The notes beneath the pieces were generated by a model. The model was not told where the DNA came from. It did no database searches and saw only the letters and a list, made by a program, of their open reading frames with translations. From positions 42,701 to 106,700 of the forward strand of contig CAZFOB010000012.1 in the NCBI GenBank assembly GCA_964520325.1: 64,000 bases of DNA, written 5' to 3'. The position numbers were made by a program, and so were the translations under genes. The DNA comes from CAZFOB01 sp964520325 (GTDB taxonomy: Bacteria; Actinomycetota; JAICYB01). The stretch's first letter is position 1. Each line of letters begins with the position of its first letter. Positions 34,251-43,449 of this stretch are shown here, piece after piece.

Positions 34251-35373
34251 CTAACCCTTGCGGATCTCGCGCCAGGGAACGTCTCGGTCGACCTCGGGCT
34301 CGGCGGGAAGACCGAGCACGCGTTCGCCGACGATATTCCGCTGCACCTCATCGGTGCCGAGCATGATCGACATCGCCGGACTCCACAGCGCGAGCCGCTG
34401 GACGACGCCCCGCAATGGTGCATCTTCGCCCGCAAGCATCCCGGCCGCGCCCTCGAGCCGGAGATACAGATCGCGCTGGGCTCGAGCGATCTCCGCTGTG
34501 ATCAGCCTCGCTATCGACGACTCAGGCCCCGGTCGCATCCCGCGCGCGAGCGCGGCTCGCGATCGCATCGCGTTCCAGCGGGCGATGCGCAGCAGCGTGT
34601 ACAAGCGGGCCGCATCCTGTCGCGCGATCGGGTCGCCACCGCGCTCGAAGGTCTCGAGAAGCGTGCGCATCAGTTCTTCGGCACCGCCGCCCGCCGCGAG
34701 TCCGCCACGCCGTCGTCCGGCGTGTTCCCGTTCGGCAACGTCGCCGGCGCGCTGGGCGAGATCGGGTTTCGCGGCGTTGTCGCCGAGGCCGTCGCCGCCC
34801 ATGGCCCGGCGTTCGTGCGCGAGCGCGGCCTTCACGATCGTCCATCCCTGGCCGAGCTCGCCGACGATGCTGTGGTCGGGCATCGTCGCGTCGGTGAGGA
34901 ACACCTCGTTGAACTCCGCTTCACCCGTCATCGTGACGAGAGGTCGAACTTCAACGCCGTGTTGCTCCATGTCGAGGACGAAACACGTCAACCCGCGCTG
35001 CTTGGGCACATCAGGGTCGGTTCGAGCGACGAGTAGTCCCCAGCGGGCGAAGTTTGCACCGGACGACCACAGCTTCTGACCGGAAACGACCCATTGCTCG
35101 CCGAACCGTTTCCCGCGCATGGCGAGGCCGGCGAGGTCGGAGCCCGCTCCTGTCCGGTGGCGCCGCCGCACCGATCCGTCTGCGTTCCTCGTCGACGATC
35201 CGCCCGAGCCCGGGCGAGAGTCCCTTGCCGAACCATTCCGCCGGGAATGTTGGAAAGCCCCAGCCGGAGAGCGCCAGAAGCTCCCACCATTCCCCCAGCG
35301 AAAGATCCGGGTTCCAATTCGTCCCGAACCAGGAGCGAGCATCGGCGCGGACGGCGCTCTCTGCCTTCACCAT
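34251..35373 (-). pseudogene. Acyl-CoA dehydrogenase, broken by internal deletion and frameshift
   Basis: The N-terminal part (from ATG 35373: RADARSWFGTNW, LSGWGFPTFPAEWFGKGL, GRIVDEERRRIGAAAPP) is in one frame, and the rest (TGAGSDLAGLAMRGKRFG, GQKLWSSGANFARWGLL ... GTDEVQRNIVGERVLGLPAE) is in another. At the junction near 35145-35165 about 45 residues that normally carry the helix bundle end and the LFSEP segment are missing. The remaining sequence is well conserved, so the loss looks recent. It would have been an FAD-dependent dehydrogenase similar to those at 58125 and 60828. Confidence 0.8.
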
Positions 35374-35402
35374 CTTCACCAATAGATGATAAGTTGCGTG
35401 CC

Positions 35403-35639
35403 ATGAAGCGCGCCACGATCACCGTGCCCGACGACCTCGAGGGGCCGATCGAGGCCTACCGGCGCGACCAGGACGTCCCGCCGGCCTTCACGGCCGTCGT
35501 TCAAGCGGCACTCCGCGAGTACCTCGCCAGCCGTGGGTATGTCGCTCCGGCGAAGGCCTTCGCCCTGACCGTGGCAGATCGAGGGAGCGGAAAGAGCGAC
35601 ATCAGCGTCGAGCACGACCGGTATCTCGCCGGAGAGTGA
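35403..35639 (+). CDS. vapB: Ribbon-helix-helix antitoxin (VapB-like)
   Basis: 78 residues from ATG 35403. The N-terminal strand-helix-helix MKRATITVPDDLEGPIEAYR is a ribbon-helix-helix DNA-binding domain. The C-terminal part (AKAFALTVADRGSGKSDISV) is polar and would wrap the toxin. It overlaps the PIN-domain gene by 4 bases (GTGA). As in other VapBC pairs it should bind its own promoter and neutralise the toxin. Confidence 0.85.
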   Translation: MKRATITVPDDLEGPIEAYRRDQDVPPAFTAVVQAALREYLASRGYVAPAKAFALTVADRGSGKSDISVEHDRYLAGE

Positions 35640-36040
35640 GAAGGCTGGCGGTGCTCGCCGACACCGGGCCGCTGTACGCCTCCGTCGACCCCGACGACCA
35701 GTACCACCCACGGGCACAACGCGAAGGGCGCCGGCTGGCCGACGAGGGGAACACCGTCATCGTCGCGTACACCACGCTCTTCGAGAGCTACACCCTCGTG
35801 TCTCGGCGGTTGGGTCTGCGCACCGCTCATCTCTTCCTCGCCGAGCTTCGTGCGCGCTCGGGCTTCCTCACACCAACCGGCGACGACTTCGCGAGTGCTT
35901 GCCTTCTGCCGCGACGGTTCGGTGACCAGGAGCTATCGCTGTTCGACGCACTGCTCGCCGTCTTGAGCGAGCGCCTCGGCCTCGCCGTGTGGACGTTCGA
36001 CAATGACTTCGACGGTGTCGGCGCGAACGTGTGGCGCTGA
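35636..36040 (+). CDS. vapC: PIN-domain toxin ribonuclease (VapC-like)
   Basis: 134 residues, GTG start overlapping the antitoxin stop. PIN-domain acidic residues: Asp in VLADTGPLYASVD, Glu in TTLFESYTLVSRR, Asp in LSLFDALLAVL and Asp in VWTFDNDFDGVG. These coordinate Mg2+ for cleavage of RNA, often initiator tRNA or rRNA in the family. The length is normal and the frame intact, so it should be functional. Confidence 0.9.
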   Translation: MRRLAVLADTGPLYASVDPDDQYHPRAQREGRRLADEGNTVIVAYTTLFESYTLVSRRLGLRTAHLFLAELRARSGFLTPTGDDFASACLLPRRFGDQELSLFDALLAVLSERLGLAVWTFDNDFDGVGANVWR

Positions 36041-36119
36041 GCGGCGCACGACGAAGCCCATGAGTACCAATCTGCAACGGCGGCCTACTATGTGGCTGGG
36101 ACCGATAAGGAGGCGCACG

Positions 36120-37961
36120 ATGGTCATGGAGCACCGCGAGATCCGCAGCGATTCCCCTGACTACCTCACCGAACACGTCGACCGTCTTCCGTTCAATACG
36201 CCGGCGAAGTCCGATCGCTATCGCACCGAAGCGTTCCGTGGCGCGGTCGGGCTCAACTGGTACACGTGCGACCCGACGATCCAGTTCCTCATGCGCTACC
36301 ACCTGAACGCGGACGAGCTCGCGTGGCTGCAACCGCACCTCACCGCGGTCGGGGCGCTCATGGGCGGCCCGGTCGCCGAGCGCGCGGACCAGACCGACAA
36401 GAACCCTCCGAAGCTCGAGCGCTACGACCGCTGGGGGCACGAGGTCAGCAACGTCCACATCCCGGAGAGCGCGCAGCAGACCAAGCGCGACTTCTTCGAG
36501 CAGAGCATCGGCCGCGCCGAGATCCGCCAGGAGGCTCAGCGCGCCGGCGTCCGGCTCGGTCCGGCGACGTCCGCTCAGAGTTACATGCTCAACCAGGCCG
36601 AGATCGGGATGTCGTGCGCGCTCGGCGCCGATGCGGGCATGGTCGGATTCCTCGCATCTCGTTATGCGCCGCCGGACGTCCGCGACGTGGTGATGACCAA
36701 GCTCGCGTCGGGCGAGTGGGCGGGGAAGACGGCGCAGCTGCTCACCGAGCGCACAGGGGGCTCCGACCTGGCCGAGATCGAGACGACGGCCACACCTCAC
36801 GGCGACGCATGGCTGCTGAACGGATTCAAGTGGTTCGCCTCCAACTGCGACGGCGAAGCCTACGTCGTGCTCGCCAAACCCGAGGGCGCGCCGGACACGA
36901 TCAAGAGCACGGCGTCGTTCCTCGTGCTGCGCCAGCGGCGCGACGGAACGCGCAACGGCGTGCGTATCCGTCAGCTCAAGGACAAGCTCGGCACGAAAGC
37001 CGTGGCCTCCGGCGAGGTCGAGTTCTGCGACGCCGAGGCGTTCCTCATGGCGGGCGACGCGCGCGAGGGTGACCCCCAGGGCACGGGCGACGGCAGCAGC
37101 ATGTCGCGGATGATGATGCTCACCAACGCCGCGCGCTACGGCATCGCGATGATGGGCCTGGGTTGTGCACGCCGCGCACTCGCCGAGTCGCTGTGCTACG
37201 CGCGCGCTCGTCACTCGTGGGGAGCTGCCCTCGTCGACCAGCCGCTCATGCGCCGCAAGCTCGCCGAGATGATCGTCGATGTCGAGGCGTCGCAGGCGAT
37301 GGTCTTCGACGGAGGACTCGAACCGAACCACCGACGCGACCCGAGTGGCCCGCGCACGCTGCGTCTCGGTGCTCCGCTGACCAAGCTCCGTGCGGCGCGC
37401 CTCGGGATCACGGCAGCCTCCGACGCCATCGAGATCCACGGCGGCAACGGCTACATCGAGACGTGGCCGGTTGCGCGCATCCTTCGCGACGCGCAGGTCA
37501 ACACGCTCTGGGAGGGCCCCGACAACATCCTGTGTCTGGACGTGCGACGCGGGATCGAACGCGAGGGAGCCGATGAGCCTTTGCTCGAGCGCATCCGCGA
37601 GGCCGTCGGCAACGGCGACGCTGCGGACTCCACGACGCGACTCGTATCGGAACGCGCGGACGATCTGGCCGATGCGATAGCGGCGTGGAAACGACTCGAT
37701 CGCACAACGGGCGAAGCGCGTCTGTATCCGCTCGCGCGATTCATGATCGACACCTACGCCGGCGCCCTGTTGTGCGAGCAAGCCGGATGGGAGCGCGACG
37801 AGCTTGGGACCGATCGCAAGGCTCTCGTCGCAGAGACGTACGCCGAGCGTTACCTCGCCGACGGCGGACGACTGCGTGGCATCGATGCCGACGCAAGCGA
37901 AGCGATCGCGCGCTTCGGTGAGCTCGCCGGCGGCGCACTCGTCGACGACCGTCCTTCGTAG
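36120..37961 (+). CDS. Acyl-CoA dehydrogenase family protein, long AidB-like type
   Basis: 613 residues; AAGGAGG at 36107-36113 decides the ATG at 36120. An extended N-terminal region (NTPAKSDRYRTEAFRGAVG ... NWYTCDPTIQFLMRYH) precedes the acyl-CoA dehydrogenase core: LTERTGGSDLAEIET, LLNGFKWFASNCDGEAYVVLA, KLGTKAVASGEVEF, DAIEIHGGNGYIETWPVARI and ARILRDAQVNTLWEGPDNI. The layout matches AidB and related long dehydrogenases, which bind FAD and are linked to alkylation-damage protection or specific acyl-CoAs. The substrate is unknown. It precedes the ThDP enzyme gene by 40 bases, perhaps in one operon. Confidence 0.9.
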   Translation: MVMEHREIRSDSPDYLTEHVDRLPFNTPAKSDRYRTEAFRGAVGLNWYTCDPTIQFLMRYHLNADELAWLQPHLTAVGALMGGPVAERADQTDKNPPKLERYDRWGHEVSNVHIPESAQQTKRDFFEQSIGRAEIRQEAQRAGVRLGPATSAQSYMLNQAEIGMSCALGADAGMVGFLASRYAPPDVRDVVMTKLASGEWAGKTAQLLTERTGGSDLAEIETTATPHGDAWLLNGFKWFASNCDGEAYVVLAKPEGAPDTIKSTASFLVLRQRRDGTRNGVRIRQLKDKLGTKAVASGEVEFCDAEAFLMAGDAREGDPQGTGDGSSMSRMMMLTNAARYGIAMMGLGCARRALAESLCYARARHSWGAALVDQPLMRRKLAEMIVDVEASQAMVFDGGLEPNHRRDPSGPRTLRLGAPLTKLRAARLGITAASDAIEIHGGNGYIETWPVARILRDAQVNTLWEGPDNILCLDVRRGIEREGADEPLLERIREAVGNGDAADSTTRLVSERADDLADAIAAWKRLDRTTGEARLYPLARFMIDTYAGALLCEQAGWERDELGTDRKALVAETYAERYLADGGRLRGIDADASEAIARFGELAGGALVDDRPS

Positions 37962-38001
37962 CGACCTAAACTGCGCGGGTGCCTTTGATGACGGCGTGGC
38001 G

Positions 38002-39642
38002 ATGACCGGCGGCGAGGCCGTTGCGCAAACGCTGCGTGCTCTCGGTGTGCAGCACGTCTTCGGGATCGTGAGCGTCCACAACATCCCGATCTACGACGCG
38101 ATCGCGCGCCTCGGCGGCATCACGCCCATCGCCGTGCGCCACGAGCAGGGCGCTGCTCACGCGGCCGACGGCTATGCGCGCGCGACGGGACGTCTCGGTG
38201 TCGCGATCACGAGCACCGGCCCCGGAGCCGCCAACGCGGTGAGCGGACTTTACGAAGCTGCGTTCGCGTCCTCACCCGTGCTGATGATCACGGGACAGAT
38301 CGAGTCGCGGTTCTACGGGAAGGGCAAGGGCATGTTGCACGAGGCCGAACGCCAGCTCGACATGCTGCGAGCGGTCACGCGGAGCGCCGAGAGCGTCCGT
38401 CGTGCGGTCGACATCCCCGAAACGATCGTGCGCGTCGCGACCGACGCGATGACCGGACGACCTCAGCCCGTCGCCGTCGAGATCCCGATCGACCTGCAGT
38501 ACGCGTCCATCGATGTGCAGATCCCCGATCCGCCCGATCAGCCCGACCAGAAAGAGCGATGGCCTCGCGTGCTGCCTGATGCCGACTCGCTCGACGCTGC
38601 GGCGGACGCTTTGCGCGAGGCGCAGCGGCCGCTGCTGTGGGCGGGAGGGGGAGTGATCAGCGCCGGTGCGACCGACACCCTCGTCAGGCTCGCCAAGCGA
38701 CTGCGCGCGCCGGTGCTCACCACCATCCACGGACGCGGCGCGATACCCGAAGACCACGACCTCTGCCTCGGAGCCACGATCGGCCACACGGTCGTTGCCG
38801 ATCTCGTGGCGGAGGCGGACGTCGTGCTCGCCGTCGGGACGCGTTTCGCGTCCGGCGATACGAAGCAATGGTCACAGGCCATCCCGGGCAAGCTGGTGCA
38901 CATCGACGCCGACCCGGGAGTGATCGGACGCAACTACACGCCGGCCGTGGCCATCGTCGGTGACGCGAAGCTCGCACTTGATGGTCTGCTCGAGCGCACC
39001 GAGAGATCGGCAGCCGATCCGGACTTCGCCATCCGCGCGCGTTCTGCTCGCGACCATGCGCGTGCGCAGAACCGAAAGCTCATCGGCCCCGACTACGAAT
39101 CGATCATGGACGCGATCCGCGCCGAGCTTCCTCGCGACGCGAACATCGTGCGCGATGCCACGGTCCCCGCATATCTGTGGGGCGACCGGCTGCTTCCCGT
39201 CTACGAGCCACGCACATCGATGCACCCGACGTCGGCCGCGATCGGTCCTGGTCTGCCGCTCGCGATCGGTGCGGCGATCGGCAGCGGACGCAAGACGGTG
39301 CTCATCGCCGGCGACGGGGGATTCATGCTCTCGCTCGCCGAGCTCGCGACTGCTGTGCAGTACGACGTCCCGTTGTGCGTGTGTCTGTTCAACGACGGGG
39401 GCTATGGAGTGCTGCGTGCGCTCCAAGCCGGCCAGTTCGAGGGACGCACGACCGGCGTCGACCTCGCCACACCCGACTTCGCAGCGATCGCGAACGCTAT
39501 GGGGATGCACGGCCAAGCGGTGACGGGAGTCGAGGAGTTCAAAGAGGCGTTCTCGAAGGCGGTCAGCTCCGGGGGCCCGTCGCTCCTCGACATCGATATG
39601 GACTCGCTGCATCCGATGGGCGCATTCGCGCGTCCGCGGTGA
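38002..39642 (+). CDS. Thiamine diphosphate-dependent enzyme, acetolactate synthase-like
   Basis: 546 residues from ATG 38002 (GTG 37996 also possible). Three-domain ThDP enzyme: N-terminal pyrimidine domain with the catalytic Glu in AVRHEQGAAHAADGYARATG, a central domain (AQRPLLWAGGGVISAGA), and a C-terminal PP domain with GDGGFMLSLAELATAVQYD...NDGGYG as the ThDP motif. The length fits the acetolactate synthase/benzoylformate decarboxylase superfamily. No small regulatory subunit gene follows, so biosynthetic acetolactate synthase is unlikely; a decarboxylase or carboligase in catabolism is more probable. Confidence 0.88.
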   Translation: MTGGEAVAQTLRALGVQHVFGIVSVHNIPIYDAIARLGGITPIAVRHEQGAAHAADGYARATGRLGVAITSTGPGAANAVSGLYEAAFASSPVLMITGQIESRFYGKGKGMLHEAERQLDMLRAVTRSAESVRRAVDIPETIVRVATDAMTGRPQPVAVEIPIDLQYASIDVQIPDPPDQPDQKERWPRVLPDADSLDAAADALREAQRPLLWAGGGVISAGATDTLVRLAKRLRAPVLTTIHGRGAIPEDHDLCLGATIGHTVVADLVAEADVVLAVGTRFASGDTKQWSQAIPGKLVHIDADPGVIGRNYTPAVAIVGDAKLALDGLLERTERSAADPDFAIRARSARDHARAQNRKLIGPDYESIMDAIRAELPRDANIVRDATVPAYLWGDRLLPVYEPRTSMHPTSAAIGPGLPLAIGAAIGSGRKTVLIAGDGGFMLSLAELATAVQYDVPLCVCLFNDGGYGVLRALQAGQFEGRTTGVDLATPDFAAIANAMGMHGQAVTGVEEFKEAFSKAVSSGGPSLLDIDMDSLHPMGAFARPR

Positions 39643-39654
39643 GGTTCTGAACGA

Positions 39655-39990
39655 TCAACCGCGTCCGGGCGCGAACATGATCACGCCGACGCCAAGCAGA
39701 CACATCGCCGCGCCGAGGACATCGAAGCGATCGGGACGGAAGCCGTCGACCACCACGCCCCACAGCAGTGAACCGGCGACGAAGATGCCGCCGTACGCGG
39801 CGAGGATCCGTCCGAAGGCAGGGTCCGATTGGAGCGTGGCGACGAAGCCGTACAGACCCAGCGCGACGACTCCGGCGCCGACCCAGACGAGTCCCTTGTC
39901 CTCTCGCAGTCCTTGCCACACGAGCCAGGCACCACCGATCTCGGCGAGAGCTGCGGCGGCGAAAAGGCCGAACGACCTCGCGACTGACAC
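39655..39990 (-). CDS. YnfA/UPF0060-family small membrane protein
   Basis: 111 residues from GTG 39990 (a TTG/ATG start at up to 40023 adds an atypical leader). Four hydrophobic segments; SFGLFAAAALAEIGGAWLVWQGLRE, GLYGFVATLQSDPAFGRILAAYGGIFV and DVLGAAMCLLGVGVIMFAP match the UPF0060/YnfA family, which resembles small multidrug exporters. Function uncertain. Convergent with the ThDP enzyme gene. Confidence 0.88.
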   Translation of the reverse strand: MSVARSFGLFAAAALAEIGGAWLVWQGLREDKGLVWVGAGVVALGLYGFVATLQSDPAFGRILAAYGGIFVAGSLLWGVVVDGFRPDRFDVLGAAMCLLGVGVIMFAPGRG

Positions 39991-40062
39991 GGCGCCAGCG
40001 TAGTGCGCGAGACGAACGAGCATCTGTATAGGCTTCGGCCCCCGGCGAACAAGGAGGTCTCA

Positions 40063-40992
40063 ATGGCCGGCGACTGGACTGCCACCGATATCCCAGATCA
40101 GACAGGACGTCTGGCGGTCGTTACCGGTGCCAATAGTGGCCTCGGCCTGGCTACCGCGCGAGAGCTCGCTCGTGCCGGTGCGCATGTGGTGCTCGCCGTG
40201 CGCAGCTCCGCGAAGGGTGAGTTGGCCGCGGCGGCGATCGCCGAGCAGGTGCCCGGCGCCAACGTCGAGGTGCGCGAGCTCGACCTCGGGGACCTCGCCT
40301 CGGTGAAGCGTTTCGCCGAGACTTTGGTCTCGAAGACCCCTGTGCTCGACCTCCTGATCAACAACGCCGGCGTGATGATGCCGCCGCGCAGCACCACCGC
40401 GGACGGTTTCGAGCTTCAGTTCGGCACCAACCACCTCGGCCATTTCGCGCTCACCGGTCGCCTGCTCGGTGCGCTCGCAAAGGCAGATGATCCGCGGGTT
40501 GTCACCGTGAGCTCGCTCGAACACAAGCGTGGCTACATCACCTTTGACGATCTGCAACGCGAGCGCTCGTACTCACCGCGCGGTGCCTATCAGCAGTCCA
40601 AGCTTGCCAATGCGCTCTTCGCCCTCGAGCTCGACCGGCGAGCGCACGCAGCGGACATGCCTGTGATCAGCGTGCTCGCGCACCCCGGCTACTCGGCGAC
40701 AAACCTCCAGACAACCGGGCCGACCGGCGTCAGCCGTTTCGTCATGAAGCATCTAGGCAATCGACTGCTGGCTCAAAGCGCCGACCAAGGCGCGCTGCCC
40801 CAGCTCTACGCGGCGACCGCGCCGGGCGTGAAGGGCGGCGAGTACTACGGTCCGGACGGACGCGGGGAGATGCGCGGACACCCAACGTTGGTGCAGCCGA
40901 TACAGGAGGCACGCGACCCTGAGGTCGCGCGCCGACTCTGGGAAGTGTCCGAGGAGTTGACCGGCGTACACCCGCCGATCGCGGCGGCCTGA
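40063..40992 (+). CDS. Short-chain dehydrogenase/reductase, retinol dehydrogenase-like
   Basis: 309 residues; AAGGAGGT before ATG 40063. Motifs: VTGANSGLGLATARELARAG, LINNAGVMMPP, FELQFGTNHLGHFAL, VTVSSLEHK and the catalytic YQQSKLAN. The extended N-terminus (WTATDIPDQTGR) and HPGYSATNLQ are hallmarks of the protochlorophyllide/retinol dehydrogenase-like SDRs common in actinobacteria. It probably reduces or oxidises a lipophilic alcohol or ketone. Confidence 0.9.
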   Translation: MAGDWTATDIPDQTGRLAVVTGANSGLGLATARELARAGAHVVLAVRSSAKGELAAAAIAEQVPGANVEVRELDLGDLASVKRFAETLVSKTPVLDLLINNAGVMMPPRSTTADGFELQFGTNHLGHFALTGRLLGALAKADDPRVVTVSSLEHKRGYITFDDLQRERSYSPRGAYQQSKLANALFALELDRRAHAADMPVISVLAHPGYSATNLQTTGPTGVSRFVMKHLGNRLLAQSADQGALPQLYAATAPGVKGGEYYGPDGRGEMRGHPTLVQPIQEARDPEVARRLWEVSEELTGVHPPIAAA

Positions 40993-41059
40993 CGCCGGTC
41001 GCGCGCAAAGCCTTTCATGTTCACGCGGCGGCTTTCGTGCGATGCCCACCACCGCCGTC

Positions 41060-41215
41060 GCCCGTTGGCGAGGTATCTGTCGAGCACTTCCCGGGTATCG
41101 ACACGTTCGCGGTTCTGGAGCAGACCGTGAGGGAGTGTATCGACGCGCGCGGTGTCACCGAAGCCGATGTGTTCGAGAGATCGGTGCGTATCTGGAGCGC
41201 GCTCCACGGGACGGC
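41060..41215 (+). pseudogene. C-terminal remnant of a TetR-family regulator
   Basis: The frame reads FPGIDTFAVLEQTVRECIDA, then VTEADVFERSVRIWSALHGTASL before degenerating. This is the typical ligand-domain end of actinobacterial TetR proteins, but the helix-turn-helix and most of the core are absent and no start is present. It is therefore a decayed fragment. Confidence 0.6.
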
Positions 41216-41266
41216 ATCGCTTCGCCATCGTCGACGACTGCACGCATCCGCCGAGCACCTAGAGCC

Positions 41267-41306
41267 GATCGACGTCCGGAGGACGGCTGCCCTCCGGACG
41301 TCGATC
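41267..41306. terminator. Intrinsic terminator-like hairpin, bidirectional
   Basis: GATCGACGTCCGGAGG (41267-41282) pairs perfectly with CCTCCGGACGTCGATC (41291-41306) around an 8-base loop, followed by TTTGTGTGATGTGTTTT. It lies between the end of the protease gene on the minus strand and upstream plus-strand genes, so it can serve both directions. Confidence 0.75.
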
Positions 41307-41326
41307 TTTGTGTGATGTGTTTTCGA

Positions 41327-42144
41327 TCAGGGAAGGTCGACGAACTCATCAAGGAATGCTCGCGCCCGAGCTGAGTCGAGGCGGAGGTCCGACCCCAGGT
41401 GCTCGCAGTTGCGGTCGCCGGAGATACCGATCCCAACCACGAGACGAGAGTTCCTGAGGAAATTCGGCGCGCCCGAGTCTCCGACACAGCCCTCCTGATC
41501 GTGCATGTCGAATCGGATCCAGTCGCGGTCAAGCGACATGAACGACCACGTCCCAACGCGTCGTGTTCCCCCGCTTGAACGGTCGATCCCCATCTGACCG
41601 CCGCCTTCGTTACCACCGAACACCCGCGAGATGCGTATCCAACGGCCGGATAGGTCTCGGAACGTAGCTGCTGTGGGTGAAGGCCTCCGAGGTAGTTCTT
41701 CGTTGGCAGCTCCGCAGGAGTGATTCCAGGGATCGGCTCAGCAAAGACGATGACGGCCATGTCACTCTGGTCGTCGGGCTGTCCGGTGTAGTCAGGGTTG
41801 ACGTGGATGTCTCCCGTGTAGAACGTCCCGTTGTCGTAGTCAACGACCGCGTCGAAAGTGACCCTCGCTTGTGTGATGCCCCGGCGTGTGAAGAAGTTCC
41901 CGACATGGCCCGCCGTCACGTACACAGTCGGCGAGACCAGTACGCCGCTAGCCGGAATCGTGAAACCGGTCGGACGCACATCGACCCCACCTGCGTAGGG
42001 GTGACCATTTCCGTCGGGCGTTCCGTTGAGGATCGCCTGGCTGCTTGGACCCAATCCGAGAACGATGGCGACCGCGAAAGCTGTAACGACAGCACGCCCC
42101 CGACCCTTCATCTCAACTGGCGTCTCTTTAGAGAACCATTTCAT
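41327..42144 (-). pseudogene. Secreted trypsin-like serine protease (S1), single-base frameshift
   Basis: From ATG 42144 (GGAGGCAGAGAG upstream) the frame encodes a signal peptide (AVVTAFAVAIVLGLGPSSQA), the activation-like ILNGTPDGNGHPYAG, the His motif VYVTAGHV and the Asp motif DQSDMAVIVF. It changes frame near 41648. The second frame gives RVFGGNEGGGQMGI, the Ser motif EGCVGDSGAPNFL and the end at 41327. One missing G (TACGCATC for TACGGCATC, restoring VGYGISRVFGG) explains the break. All three catalytic residues are present, so the loss is recent or a base-calling error. Confidence 0.8.
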
Positions 42145-42303
42145 CTCTCTGCCTCCTTGAGCTCTTGCTCTCCTGCGTAGCTTGGCTATTGAACGAAAGG
42201 CGCCACGATCGGCCGGGCAGGTCCACGAAAGGCGTGGCGGTTTTACCGACCTGGATCCGAAGGGTGGTACTATCCCGGGTGCTGGGGACGCCCTGGAGAA
42301 GCG

Positions 42304-43035
42304 ATGGCCATGATCGCCGGTTCTATACCGGACGGACCTCCGGCAGTGCGTCTCGGCGTGCTCGGAGGCTTCCGCCTGAGCATCGACGCGGAAGAGGTCT
42401 CCTTGCCGATGAGCGCCCAGCGGCTCGTCTCCTTCCTCGCGATCCATGACCGGCCGCTCCTCCGGACGTTCGTCTTCGGCTCTCTGTGGGGGGAGTCAAC
42501 CGACCATCGCGCCGGGGGCAGCCTGCGTTCGACGCTGCACCGCCTTCAAAGCCCTGACTACACGATGGTCGCTCTCACGACCGATCACATCGCGCTGTCC
42601 CCGTTGGTCGCCGTCGACCTTCGGGAAGGCGAGGCCCTGGCCCACCGGGTGCTCAACCCGTCGACGGACCTCGACGAAGTCGCCGAAATGAACGAGGAGG
42701 TTCTGTCCGCCGACCTCCTCCCCGACTGGACGGAGGACTGGGTGCTCATGGAGCGCGAGTCGTACCATCAGCTTCGATTGCGCGCGCTCGAGGCCCTGTG
42801 CCGGCGACTGTCCGCCAAGGGAAGGTTCGGCCATGCCGTGCAAGCGGGTATCGCCGCCGTGGCGGGGGATCCGTTGCGCGAGAGCGCGCGCCTCGCACTC
42901 ATCGAAGCGCATATCGCGGAGCACAACGTGGCGGCAGCACTCGCCGAGTACGACGCTTTTCGTCGGTTCCTTCACAACGAATTGGCACTCGAGCCCTCCA
43001 AGGATCTGGAAGCATTGGTCGAGGTCCTGCGCTGA
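42304..43035 (+). CDS. SARP-like transcriptional regulator with BTAD domain
   Basis: 243 residues. Residues ~15-105 resemble an OmpR-type winged helix (RLGVLGGFRLSIDAEEV, AQRLVSFLAIH, FGSLWGESTDHRAGGSLRS, TLHRL). Residues ~110-240 are a bacterial transcriptional activation domain of helical repeats (LLPDWTEDWVLMERESYHQL, AVAGDPLRESARLALIEAHI, ALAEYDAFRRFLHNELALEP). This is the AfsR/SARP layout without further domains. It is upstream of a small ORF and the ice-binding-domain protein, which it may control. Confidence 0.85.
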   Translation: MAMIAGSIPDGPPAVRLGVLGGFRLSIDAEEVSLPMSAQRLVSFLAIHDRPLLRTFVFGSLWGESTDHRAGGSLRSTLHRLQSPDYTMVALTTDHIALSPLVAVDLREGEALAHRVLNPSTDLDEVAEMNEEVLSADLLPDWTEDWVLMERESYHQLRLRALEALCRRLSAKGRFGHAVQAGIAAVAGDPLRESARLALIEAHIAEHNVAAALAEYDAFRRFLHNELALEPSKDLEALVEVLR

Positions 43036-43118
43036 TCGAGCTCCGGCGACGCATCCGATCCAAAGTCCTCAAGGGGCTGTAACACCACGGTGACGGCATC
43101 CAAAGAAGATGCGTCGCA

Positions 43119-43322
43119 ATGAACATCCGAGCGACCGACCGCACCGGGATCCTGATCGTGCGCTTATGGCTGGAAGGAGATCCTCGCGAAGGGTTCCGGG
43201 CGCGGATCACTCAGACCCTCGACTCGGCGCGTCCCGAGCAGGCGATGGCCACGGCGGGCAATCCCGATGACGTCTACACGGCCGTTCGGACCTGGGTGGA
43301 GTCATTCATCAGTTCGCAATGA
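43119..43322 (+). CDS. Small conserved-looking hypothetical protein
   Basis: 67 residues: MNIRATDRTGILIVRLWLEG, then an Arg-rich strand, TAVRTWVESFI near the end. No known domain is recognised; the pattern (ILIVRLWLEGDPREGFRARITQ) suggests a small beta-alpha protein. It lies between the SARP-like regulator and the surface protein in the same direction. Confidence 0.55.
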   Translation: MNIRATDRTGILIVRLWLEGDPREGFRARITQTLDSARPEQAMATAGNPDDVYTAVRTWVESFISSQ

Positions 43323-43449
43323 ACGTCTGACCGAACGATCCGTAGGTAACCCGATCATCAGTCGTTCCGTAGCGCGAGAACGACCCCCCGTCGCACCAGA
43401 GAACAGTAGTAACGCGTCCGTGACGCGCGTGGGCGAGGGTGATCAAGAG

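Larger units (their letters stand above)
40993..41326. other. Intergenic stretch, 334 bp
   Basis: Holds the TetR C-terminal remnant (41060-41215) and the strong terminator hairpin (41267-41306). Nothing else is supported. Confidence 0.6.
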
